Assembly: GCA_002304995.1 (NCBI GenBank)
Contig: DBPV01000084.1
Coordinates: 1-12,953, forward strand
DNA from: Syntrophaceae bacterium UBA1411
GTDB lineage: Bacteria > Desulfobacterota > Syntrophia > Syntrophales > Smithellaceae
Direction of reading: 5' to 3'
Length of the DNA: 12,953 nucleotides
The notes under the pieces are model-generated. The model saw nothing but the letters and a program-made list of their open reading frames with translations. It did not search any database and was not told the DNA's origin. Positions 7,040-12,953 of the stretch are shown in pieces. The first letter of the stretch is position 1. Every line of letters starts with the position of its first letter. Both the position numbers and the translations under genes were made by a program.

Positions 7040-8038
7040 ATGGCTGTAAAGATTGCAATTAACGGATTCGGGAGGATCGGCCGTCTGGTGTTTCGGGCCG
7101 GTTTTCGCAGCAAGGAAGTCGAATTCGTTGCAGTCAATGATCTTGCCGACGCCAAAACACTCGCTCATCTTTTGAAATATGATTCGATTCATGGGACACT
7201 CGATGCGGAAGTGAAAGCCGCGTCCAACGGCATCATCGTTGACGGCCGCGAAATCAAGGCTTTCGCCGTCCGCGATCCGGAAATGCTGCCCTGGAGAGAC
7301 CTGGGGGTGGATGTTGTTCTGGAAAGCACGGGAAGATTTACCGACCGCGACGGCGCGGAGAAACACCTGAAAGCCGGCGCCAGGAAGGTCGTCATTTCCG
7401 CTCCGGCCAAGGGGCCGGACGTGACGTTCGTTTTCGGCGTCAACGCGGAAGTTTACGACAAAACCAAACACCACATTATTTCGATGGGGTCCTGCACCAC
7501 CAACTGCCTGGCGCCGATCGTGAAAATCCTGCATGAGGAATTCGGAATCGAGCACGGGCTGATGACGACGATCCATTCGTACACCAACGACCAGGTGGTC
7601 ATCGACGAACCGCACAAGGACCTTCGGCGGGCGCGCGCGTCCGCGCTCTCGATGATTCCCACGACCACCGGCGCGGCCCGCGCAATTGCCGAAGTCATTC
7701 CGGAAATGAAAGGCCGTCTCGACGGCCTCGCGATCCGCGTGCCCACGCCCAATGTTTCGCTGGTCGATTTCGTGGCGACGCTCTCGCGCGAAACCAACAA
7801 GCAGGAAGTGAACGCCAAGCTCAAGCAATACGCCGAGCGGGCCATGAAGGACATTTTGTTCTGCTCGGAAGAAGAACTGGTCTCCAAGGATTTCAGCGGC
7901 AATCCGCATTCGTCGATTGTGGATCTGCCCAACACCACCGTCATCGGCGGCAAGATGGTGAAAATCCTCTCCTGGTACGACAATGAGTGGGGCTTCTCCA
8001 ACCGGATGCTGGAACTGCTGTCGTTTATCATGAAATGA
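7040..8038 (+). CDS. gapA: glyceraldehyde-3-phosphate dehydrogenase, type I
   Basis: Oxidises glyceraldehyde 3-phosphate with NAD and phosphate to 1,3-bisphosphoglycerate. At 332 residues it has the standard length. INGFGRIGRL (7-16) is the Rossmann nucleotide loop. Asp34 in VNDL at the end of the second strand favours NAD over NADP. The active site is SMGSCTTNCLAP (148-159) with catalytic Cys152; the usual SNASCTTN is changed to SMGSCTTN. His179 lies in TTIHSYT. RRARASALSMIPTTTGAA (197-214) and WYDNEWGFSNRM (312-323) are family signatures. AGGAGG lies 5 bases before the ATG, and a TTGACA promoter is just upstream. It is the first gene of gapA-pgk-tpiA, divergent from pyk. The two substituted positions before the active cysteine are mild and probably only a lineage mark. 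Confidence 0.98.
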   Translation: MAVKIAINGFGRIGRLVFRAGFRSKEVEFVAVNDLADAKTLAHLLKYDSIHGTLDAEVKAASNGIIVDGREIKAFAVRDPEMLPWRDLGVDVVLESTGRFTDRDGAEKHLKAGARKVVISAPAKGPDVTFVFGVNAEVYDKTKHHIISMGSCTTNCLAPIVKILHEEFGIEHGLMTTIHSYTNDQVVIDEPHKDLRRARASALSMIPTTTGAARAIAEVIPEMKGRLDGLAIRVPTPNVSLVDFVATLSRETNKQEVNAKLKQYAERAMKDILFCSEEELVSKDFSGNPHSSIVDLPNTTVIGGKMVKILSWYDNEWGFSNRMLELLSFIMK

Positions 8039-8085
8039 GACGAACGTCGAATGCGCCGGATCACTGATCCACAATGTCTTTGTCA

Positions 8086-8141
8086 TTCCGGCCGCAAAAT
8101 CCGCAAGACGCGTTTTGCGCCGCGCGGATTTCGCGCCGGAA
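8086..8141 (+). repeat. long imperfect inverted repeat between gapA and pgk
   Basis: TTCCGGC (8086-8092) pairs with GCCGGAA (8135-8141), and AAATCCGC (8097-8104) pairs with GCGGATTT (8124-8131). They are separated by a small internal loop (4 against 3 bases) and closed by a 19-base loop. No T-run follows, so it is not a terminator. It could be an mRNA-stability or processing hairpin, or a degenerate REP-type element; the preceding TTTGTCATTCCGG resembles the start of GTCATTCC-type repeats. An alternative fold pairs GCAAAA (8095-8099 region) with TTTTGC (8113-8118). Confidence 0.6.
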
Positions 8142-8175
8142 GGGCAATTCAAAATATTCCAGAGAGGTAGAACGC

Positions 8176-9351
8176 ATGAAGTACTTAGATTCGATTGATG
8201 TCAGCGGAAAGAGGGTTTTTGTGCGGGTGGACTTCAACGTGCCGATGGACAAGTCCGGGCAGGTCAAAGACGATACCCGCGTCAAGGCGAGTTTAACCAC
8301 CATCAATTACATTCGCGAAAAAGGCGCCCGTGTGATCGTGGCGTCCCACCTGGGCCGTCCCAAGGGCAAGAAAGTGGAAGAATTTTCTCTGAAACCGGTC
8401 GCACCGGTTTTTTCGTCCCTGCTGAAAAAGGACGTGCCCTTCATCGACGACTGCATCGGTGAAAAAGTGCTTGAGGCCGTGGCCGCCATGCAGGCAGGCG
8501 ACGTAATCCTGCTCGAGAATCTGCGGTTTTATCCGGGCGAAGACAAAAACGACGACGCGTTTGCCCAGGAACTGGCCAAGCTCTGCGACGTGTACATCAA
8601 CGACGCGTTTGCCGTTTCGCACCGCGCGGCGGCTTCCAACACCGCCATCACGAAATTCGTCCCCGTCTGCGCCGCGGGCTTTTTGCTCAAAAACGAAATC
8701 GAGTATTTCAACAAAGCCATGGGAAATCCGGCCCGGCCGCTTGCCGCCGTCATCGGCGGCGCCAAGGTCTCCGACAAAATCAAGGTTCTGGAAAACGTCA
8801 TCGACAAAGTCGACCGTCTGGTCGTCGGCGGCGGCATGGCGTTCACGTTCCTGAAAGCCCAGGGGTACAACGTCGGCAAGTCTCTGTGTGAAACGGACAT
8901 GCTGGATCTGGCCAGAACGATTCTGGAGAAAGCCAAAGCCAAAAACGTGCAGTTCCTCCTGCCGGTCGATGCGGTCATCGCCCAGACGCCGGCGGCGGAC
9001 GCGGAAGTCAAGGTTGTGGACGTCCAGAATATTCCCGACGACTGGATGGGCCTCGACATCGGCCCCGCCACGATTGCGGCGTTTTCCGACGCGGTGAAGT
9101 CCGCCAAGACGATCGTCTGGAACGGGCCGCTGGGCATGTTTGAACTGGCGCCCTTCGCCAAAGGCACTTTTTCACTGGTGGACGCGGCGGTGGCGTCCGG
9201 CGCGCTCACGATCGTGGGCGGCGGCGATACGGACACGGCCATTCACAAGACGGGAAAAAGCGACAAGATCTCCTACATCTCCACCGGCGGCGGCGCGTTT
9301 CTCGAGCTGCTCGAAGGCAAGACCCTGCCCGCAGTCGCGGCGCTGGGTTGA
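8176..9351 (+). CDS. pgk: phosphoglycerate kinase
   Basis: Transfers phosphate from 1,3-bisphosphoglycerate to ADP, giving ATP and 3-phosphoglycerate. The 391 residues are of family length. Seen motifs: RVFVRVDFNVP (13-23, the family signature), DDTRVKASLTTI (32-43), ASHLGRPKG (56-64, substrate-binding arginines), ENLRFYPGE (114-122), NDAFAVSHRAAAS (142-154), GGAKVSDKI (194-202), WNGPLGMFE (315-323) and the nucleotide loop GGGDTDTAI (348-356), where GGGDSAAA is more usual. An in-frame ATG at 8074 would add 34 residues of non-conserved sequence across the intergenic hairpin. I start at 8176, where MKYLDSIDVSGK matches the family N-terminus and GAGAGGT lies upstream. It sits 137 bases after gapA and touches the tpiA leader. 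Confidence 0.98.
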   Translation: MKYLDSIDVSGKRVFVRVDFNVPMDKSGQVKDDTRVKASLTTINYIREKGARVIVASHLGRPKGKKVEEFSLKPVAPVFSSLLKKDVPFIDDCIGEKVLEAVAAMQAGDVILLENLRFYPGEDKNDDAFAQELAKLCDVYINDAFAVSHRAAASNTAITKFVPVCAAGFLLKNEIEYFNKAMGNPARPLAAVIGGAKVSDKIKVLENVIDKVDRLVVGGGMAFTFLKAQGYNVGKSLCETDMLDLARTILEKAKAKNVQFLLPVDAVIAQTPAADAEVKVVDVQNIPDDWMGLDIGPATIAAFSDAVKSAKTIVWNGPLGMFELAPFAKGTFSLVDAAVASGALTIVGGGDTDTAIHKTGKSDKISYISTGGGAFLELLEGKTLPAVAALG

Positions 9352-9365
9352 TGCGGAGGATCCTC

Positions 9366-10112
9366 ATGAGAAAATGGATTGTTGCCGGCAACTGGAAGAT
9401 GCACAACACCATCAGCGAATCCGTTGCCCTGGCCCGCGCGATTAAGGACGGACTTTCCAATTCGGCAAGCGGCGAAGTCGTGGTGGCTCCGCCGTTTACC
9501 GCGCTTACCGCAGTGGCCGAAACCCTCCGGGGCGGGGCGGTGCAGCTGGCCGCGCAAAACATGTACAGCGAAGACAAGGGCGCCTTCACGGGTGAAATTT
9601 CTCCCGTCATGCTCAAAGACGCAGGCTGCGCTTACGTCATTATCGGCCATTCGGAACGGCGCAAATACTTTTCCGAAACGGACGACGGCGTCAACCGGAA
9701 AGTGAAAAAAGCGCTCGCCTCAGGCCTGAAGCCGATCGTCTGCGTGGGCGAAACGGATGAGGAAAGGATTCAGGGCGTGACCGAGTCCGTCGTCGGCCGC
9801 CAGGTGCAGGGCGCGCTGGCGGGCGTGGAAACACTGGCCGACGTCGTCATCGCCTACGAACCGGTCTGGGCCATCGGCACGGGCAAAGTCGCCACCTCCG
9901 CGCAGGCCGAGGAGGTGCATGCTTTCGTCCGCAGCCTGATCCGAAAGCTCTACGGGGCGGCGGCCGATGAGCTGCGCATTCTCTACGGCGGCAGCGTCAC
10001 GAAGGACAATGTCGCGGAGCTGGCCGCCAGGGCCGACATCGACGGAGCGCTGGTCGGCGGCGCATCGCTTAAACCGGACGGTTTTTTGGGCATCATCGCG
10101 CAAATGCCGTAA
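9366..10112 (+). CDS. tpiA: triose-phosphate isomerase
   Basis: Interconverts dihydroxyacetone phosphate and glyceraldehyde 3-phosphate. The 248 residues form one TIM barrel. AGNWKMH (7-13) carries catalytic Lys11, IIGHSERR (92-99) has His95, and AYEPVWAIGTGKVAT (163-177) has the catalytic Glu165 followed by the mobile loop 6. YGGSV (207-211) and GALVGGASL (227-235) form the phosphate-binding end. I chose ATG 9366 because GGAGG stands six bases before it and MRKWIVAGNW is the canonical start. In-frame TTG 9348 and ATG 9351 would only add a few residues at the pgk stop. With pgk 14 bases upstream and gapA before that, it completes the triose-phosphate segment of glycolysis. Confidence 0.98.
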   Translation: MRKWIVAGNWKMHNTISESVALARAIKDGLSNSASGEVVVAPPFTALTAVAETLRGGAVQLAAQNMYSEDKGAFTGEISPVMLKDAGCAYVIIGHSERRKYFSETDDGVNRKVKKALASGLKPIVCVGETDEERIQGVTESVVGRQVQGALAGVETLADVVIAYEPVWAIGTGKVATSAQAEEVHAFVRSLIRKLYGAAADELRILYGGSVTKDNVAELAARADIDGALVGGASLKPDGFLGIIAQMP

Positions 10113-10140
10113 GAACCGTTTCTTTGTTTAGAAACAATCC

Positions 10141-10186
10141 GCAGGGAACGGCCTGTGGCCTTCAGGGCATCGCGGCCGTTCCCTGC
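10141..10186 (+). repeat. perfect 13-bp hairpin between tpiA and the flavodoxin gene
   Basis: GCAGGGAACGGCC (10141-10153) is exactly complementary to GGCCGTTCCCTGC (10174-10186), with a 20-base loop. No T-run follows. The stem ends 11 bases before the ATG at 10198, where a ribosome binding site would be expected but none is seen. A smaller GTTTCT/AGAAAC hairpin (10118-10135) precedes it. Candidate roles are transcript processing, protection of the glycolytic mRNA 3' end, or control of the downstream gene. Confidence 0.65.
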
Positions 10187-10197
10187 CGTAAACATCT

Positions 10198-10653
10198 ATG
10201 ACCAGAATTTTAATCGTTTACCATTCCCAGACGGGACACACCGGACAAATGGCCAGGGCCGTCTGCGAGGGGGCGAAGGCCATCGACCAGGTCGAAGTCG
10301 TTTTGAAAAAAGCGGGCGAGGCCACGCTCGACGACCTTTTGGCCTGCGACGGCCTGGCCGTCGGCACACCGGAAAACTTCGGCTACATGTCGGGCATGCT
10401 CAAGGACTTTTTCGACCGGACTTACGCCGGCGCCGAGGACAAAGTGTTCCGCAAGCCGTTCGTCGTTTTCATCAGCGCCGGCAACGACGGCTCGGGCGCG
10501 CTCCGCGCCATCGAACGCATCGCCCTGGGCTACAAGTTCAAAACTGTTTTTGCGCCGGTCATCGCCAAAGGCGACATCACCGAAGCGGTGCTTGAACAGT
10601 GCCGCGAACTGGGCGGCACGCTGGCCGGCGGCTGCGCCATGGGGATTTATTGA
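10198..10653 (+). CDS. flavodoxin-family protein (NAD(P)H-dependent oxidoreductase-like)
   Basis: A 151-residue soluble flavodoxin fold. The FMN phosphate loop is YHSQTGHTGQM (8-18). GTPENFGYMSGMLKDFFDRTY (56-76) is the second flavin-contacting segment typical of this family. FVVFISAGNDGSGALRAIERI (88-108) is the third strand-loop. It should carry FMN and move electrons in the cytoplasm; the partner is unknown, though the nearby ferredoxin-nitroreductase is a candidate. Start ATG 10198 gives the canonical MTRILIVYHSQTG. There is no clear Shine-Dalgarno sequence, and a 13-bp hairpin lies just upstream, which is unusual here because nearly all neighbours have strong sites. It is 85 bases after tpiA on the same strand. 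Confidence 0.9.
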   Translation: MTRILIVYHSQTGHTGQMARAVCEGAKAIDQVEVVLKKAGEATLDDLLACDGLAVGTPENFGYMSGMLKDFFDRTYAGAEDKVFRKPFVVFISAGNDGSGALRAIERIALGYKFKTVFAPVIAKGDITEAVLEQCRELGGTLAGGCAMGIY

Positions 10654-10754
10654 ACGCCGCCGGGCGGCTGACGGCAGCGAAACGGCCCTTCGGATACCCG
10701 CATCCGACGACAATTCGTCTCCATCGAAAAATAAACAACCGCAGGAGGTGCAGC

Positions 10755-11027
10755 ATGTCGAACGTGAAAGTAACCGTCAAATCCGTAAAAGGCTATTGTT
10801 CGGCCGGTTACAAGGTCGGAGACTATTTTCTGCTTCGCGACGGCGTGGTGATCGAACCGGGAAAACCCGCGGGGTTGTGCGTCTTCGCGCTTCCGGCGCT
10901 GATTCCTTACCTCACCGCCTACTGCCGCGAAACGCCGCCCGAAGACTGGATCAACGATAAAAAGGAGCTTCAGTGCCCGGACAACGACAACGCGGTCGTC
11001 TTCGGTCTGGAGCGCGTGGATTCCTAG
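10755..11027 (+). CDS. TIGR04076 family small protein
   Basis: A 90-residue protein with the pattern I associate with TIGR04076: an N-terminal KVTVKSVKGYCSAGYKVGDYFLLRDG, a central GLCVFALPALIPYLTAYCRE (42-61), and a C-terminal strand NDNAVVFGLERVDS. It has four cysteines (residues 15, 44, 60 and 76), spread rather than in a cluster motif. The function of the family is unknown; members are common in anaerobes next to redox enzymes. The start ATG 10755 is fixed by AGGAGG at 10743-10748; longer in-frame extensions upstream are not family-like. It lies 101 bases after the flavodoxin-family gene, with only weak 5-bp hairpins between them, and precedes the 56-residue membrane protein. Confidence 0.82.
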   Translation: MSNVKVTVKSVKGYCSAGYKVGDYFLLRDGVVIEPGKPAGLCVFALPALIPYLTAYCRETPPEDWINDKKELQCPDNDNAVVFGLERVDS

Positions 11028-11080
11028 GAAGAGGCAACGGACACAGAAACTTTTTCACCTGGGTGTAAAGGAGAAATCTT

Positions 11081-11251
11081 ATGAAGGAACATGGATTTTT
11101 CGGCGGCGTTTACGGCATGGCTTTTATCGGCGCGCTGATTTATTTCGTGCAGCACGCCTCCGGTTTCTGGTCGGGCGTCCTGGGCGTCATCAAAGCTCTT
11201 TTCTGGCCCGCTTTCCTGATGTACAAGCTGCTCGAATATTTAAAAATGTAG
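11081..11251 (+). CDS. 56-residue hydrophobic membrane protein
   Basis: A short gene starting MKEHGFFGGVYGMAFIGALI and ending FWPAFLMYKLLEYLKM. Residues about 8-25 form one membrane span (VYGMAFIGALIYFVQ). A second hydrophobic stretch at about 30-50 (WSGVLGVIKALFWPAFLMYKLL) is amphipathic or a second span. A very good AAAGGAG (11067-11073) stands seven bases before ATG 11081, and the frame ends at TAG 11249-11251. No cysteine or charged cluster suggests a function. I believe similar small proteins occur in other deltaproteobacteria but cannot verify this. It lies between the TIGR04076 protein and the ferredoxin-nitroreductase and may be a small membrane adaptor. Confidence 0.78.
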   Translation: MKEHGFFGGVYGMAFIGALIYFVQHASGFWSGVLGVIKALFWPAFLMYKLLEYLKM

Positions 11252-11352
11252 CCGCTCCGGACACAGTAGGCCTTTCCCGGCCAAGACGAAGAGAAAGCCG
11301 ATTTCCGGAAAATGAAAATGAATCGAATTCTGAAGTGCAATGAGGAGGCGTT

Positions 11353-12183
11353 ATGATCACCGTCGATGGAGAAAAATGCATCGGATGCGGAACCTGTAAG
11401 GCGGATTGTCCGACCGCCAATATCACGATCACGGACGGCAAAGCCGTGCACGGCCGCTGGTGCCTGGAATGCGGCCACTGCGCGGCCGTCTGTCCGCAAA
11501 ATGCCGTCGTCTTCGGCGGCGACTACGATCCGTCCGAACTGCTCGAAGTGGACGATCCGCAAAAGATCACCATCGCGCCCGAACAGCTTTTGAACTTTGT
11601 CCGGTTCCGCCGCAGCGTCCGCCAGTACACCGACGAGCCGGTCGGCGACGCGGACATCGCAAAAATTGTGGAGATGGGCCGCTACACACAGACCGGCGCA
11701 AATATGCAGCCGATCCGCTACATCGTCCTCACCCGCGACACGCTCCGTGAAATCACGCCGATTGCGCTCAAAACGCTCGCGGAGCTGGACGTGAAAAGCG
11801 TGGACAGAAAAGCGCTGCGCCTGCCGCCGCAGTACCTCGATTTCCAGTCCATCTGGATCAACTGGCACTCGGTCTATCAGAAAAAGAAAAGGGATCTGCT
11901 GTTCCACGGCGCGCCCAACGCCCTCTTGATCGTCAGCCGGACGGGAAACGAAGTGGACGGCTGCTTCAACGCAGGCCACCTGGAGCTGATGATCAACGCT
12001 TTGGGACTGGGCGCCTGCATGATGGGATTCGGCACGATGGCCTTTGCCATGTCGCCCGAACTGCGCCTGCGGGTCGGCCTGGCCGAAGGCGAAGCCGTGA
12101 TTTTCATGATGGTGTTCGGACATCCGAAAGTGAAGTATCTGCGCACCGTCAACCGCAAGAAAGCGCGCTTAGAGAAAATCTGA
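11353..12183 (+). CDS. nitroreductase with N-terminal two-cluster ferredoxin domain
   Basis: A 276-residue fusion. Residues 1-55 are a 2[4Fe-4S] ferredoxin with C9-x2-C12-x2-C15-x3-C19 and C37-x2-C40-x2-C43-x3-C47, the last cysteines followed by Pro as usual. Residues about 83-260 are an FMN-dependent nitroreductase domain: RRSVRQYTDEPV (86-97, FMN phosphate binding), GANMQPIRYIVLT (115-127), FHGAPNALLIVS (184-195), AGHLELMINALGLGACMMGF (207-226) and MMVFGHPKVKY (252-262). The physiological reaction is unknown; such anaerobe proteins are thought to pass electrons from ferredoxin to an organic acceptor. GAGGAGG stands before ATG 11353. The next gene begins only 6 bases after its stop, so they are co-transcribed. 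It follows a 101-base gap after the small membrane protein with no terminator. Confidence 0.95.
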   Translation: MITVDGEKCIGCGTCKADCPTANITITDGKAVHGRWCLECGHCAAVCPQNAVVFGGDYDPSELLEVDDPQKITIAPEQLLNFVRFRRSVRQYTDEPVGDADIAKIVEMGRYTQTGANMQPIRYIVLTRDTLREITPIALKTLAELDVKSVDRKALRLPPQYLDFQSIWINWHSVYQKKKRDLLFHGAPNALLIVSRTGNEVDGCFNAGHLELMINALGLGACMMGFGTMAFAMSPELRLRVGLAEGEAVIFMMVFGHPKVKYLRTVNRKKARLEKI

Positions 12184-12189
12184 TCCTTC

Positions 12190-12953
12190 ATGGAAGCAAC
12201 CGGACGAAATCCGGCACTCGACGTGCTGCGCGGCGTCACGGTGGCGCTGATGATCCTGGTCAACACGCCGGGAAGCTGGAACCACGTCTTGCCGCCGCTT
12301 CGCCATGCGTCGTGGCACGGCTGCACGCTTGCGGATCTGGTCTTTCCCTTTTTTCTTTTCGTCATGGGCGTCTCGCTTTTTTTCTCCCTGTCCCGCCAGG
12401 CGGACAGACCGGCGAAGAGCGTCCTTATAAAAGTGGGAAAAAGAGTCGCCGTCATTTTTCTTCTGGGCCTCTTTCTCAACACGTATCCGCAGTGGCTCGC
12501 CGAGAATTCGCAGATCAGGATCATGGGCGTGCTGCAGCGCATCGCGCTGGCCTACGGCCTGGCCGCGCTGCTGATTCTATACGGAAACCGCCGGTGGCTG
12601 CCCGCCGGCGGCGCGTTTGTGCTTCTGGCCTGCTGGGGTATTCTTTACTTCTGCGGCGGCGCGGATCCATACAGCCTCGCGCAAAACGCAGCGATTCCCG
12701 TCGACAGCTTCCTCCTGGGCGAAAGCCATCTTTACCGCGGCTTCGGCATTCCCTTCGATCCCGAAGGCTTGTTCGGCACCCTGCCCGCGGCGGTCACGGT
12801 GCTCGCCGGCTATCTGGCGGGCGGCCTGATCCCTGCTTCGGAAGGACACGGCGGCACAATCAAACTCGCCGCCTGGGGCGCGGCCCTTACCGCCGCCGGC
12901 CTGCTCTGGAGCCTGATTCTGCCGCTCAACAAGCCGCTGTGGACGGGTTCCTA
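12190..12953 (+). CDS. NagX/DUF5009-type membrane acyltransferase, N-terminal part (cut by window edge)
   Basis: 254 codons are visible and the frame is open at the edge; I expect about 370 residues in full. The protein is multi-spanning. Motifs match the bacterial relatives of heparan-alpha-glucosaminide N-acetyltransferase (COG4299): NPALDVLRGVTVALMILVNT (7-26), RHASWHGCTLADLVFPFFLF (38-57), IRIMGVLQRIALAYGL (109-124), FDPEGLFGTLPAAVTVLAGY (189-208) and LPLNKPLWT (244-252). The histidines in RHASWHG are candidate catalytic residues. The human enzyme moves acetyl groups across a membrane to a terminal glucosamine; bacterial members are thought to act on amino sugars of cell-wall recycling, but the substrate here is unknown. 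It starts 6 bases after the nitroreductase stop. The Shine-Dalgarno is weak, so translation may depend on coupling. Confidence 0.9.
   Translation, partial: MEATGRNPALDVLRGVTVALMILVNTPGSWNHVLPPLRHASWHGCTLADLVFPFFLFVMGVSLFFSLSRQADRPAKSVLIKVGKRVAVIFLLGLFLNTYPQWLAENSQIRIMGVLQRIALAYGLAALLILYGNRRWLPAGGAFVLLACWGILYFCGGADPYSLAQNAAIPVDSFLLGESHLYRGFGIPFDPEGLFGTLPAAVTVLAGYLAGGLIPASEGHGGTIKLAAWGAALTAAGLLWSLILPLNKPLWTGS

Noticed and set aside
7019..8152. 377-codon minus-strand open frame over gapA
   Set aside because: Antisense shadow of a highly conserved GAPDH gene; His/Arg/Asp-rich composition without motifs.
8074..8175. N-terminal extension of phosphoglycerate kinase by 34 residues
   Set aside because: The extension translates the intergenic inverted repeat, is not family-like, and the downstream ATG has a GAGAGGT site.
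8529..9242. Minus-strand open frame over pgk
   Set aside because: Antisense shadow; Ser/Thr/Ala-rich with no start signal or known domain.

Overview
The window (about 13 kb, GC-rich, dense short operons, strong AGGAGG-type ribosome binding sites) looks like chromosomal DNA of an anaerobic Gram-negative bacterium, most probably from the former Deltaproteobacteria (Desulfobacterota, syntroph or sulfate-reducer type). This assignment is inferred from gene content: a nitroreductase fused to a two-cluster ferredoxin, an iron-sulfur-flavoprotein-like reductase, a TIGR04076 protein, Sec-secreted DUF2147 and YtfJ-like proteins, and a dCache sensor. I see no rRNA, tRNA, CRISPR array, insertion sequence or phage gene.

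Left part, all on the minus strand. From the edge comes the N-terminal 243 residues of a membrane sensor with a dCache-like domain (1-729). A 346-base gene-free stretch follows, with several hairpins. Next is a two-gene operon of a small cupin (1840-2208) and an unrecognised 255-residue protein (1076-1843), which overlap by 4 bases. A strong bidirectional terminator (2336-2372) lies beyond. Reading towards that terminator are two secreted proteins, DUF2147-like (2973-3419) and YtfJ-like (2389-2949). Upstream of these lies pyk (5352-6776), then an iron-sulfur-flavoprotein-like reductase (4735-5304), then a 409-residue two-domain protein (3509-4738) closely resembling eukaryotic 6-phosphofructo-2-kinase/fructose-2,6-bisphosphatase.

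Right part, all on the plus strand. Transcription diverges from pyk at a 263-base region with a good sigma70-type promoter. It runs through gapA, pgk and tpiA, then a flavodoxin-family protein, a TIGR04076 protein, a 56-residue membrane protein, a ferredoxin-nitroreductase fusion and a NagX/DUF5009-type membrane protein cut by the window edge.

Taken together this is a lower-glycolysis locus: triose-phosphate isomerase, GAPDH and phosphoglycerate kinase on one arm, pyruvate kinase on the other, surrounded by flavin and Fe-S redox proteins. The standout is the PFK-2/FBPase-2 homologue, because fructose 2,6-bisphosphate is classically a eukaryotic signal. Its place in the pyruvate-kinase operon suggests it may control glycolytic flux here. 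No activity can be proven from sequence alone.
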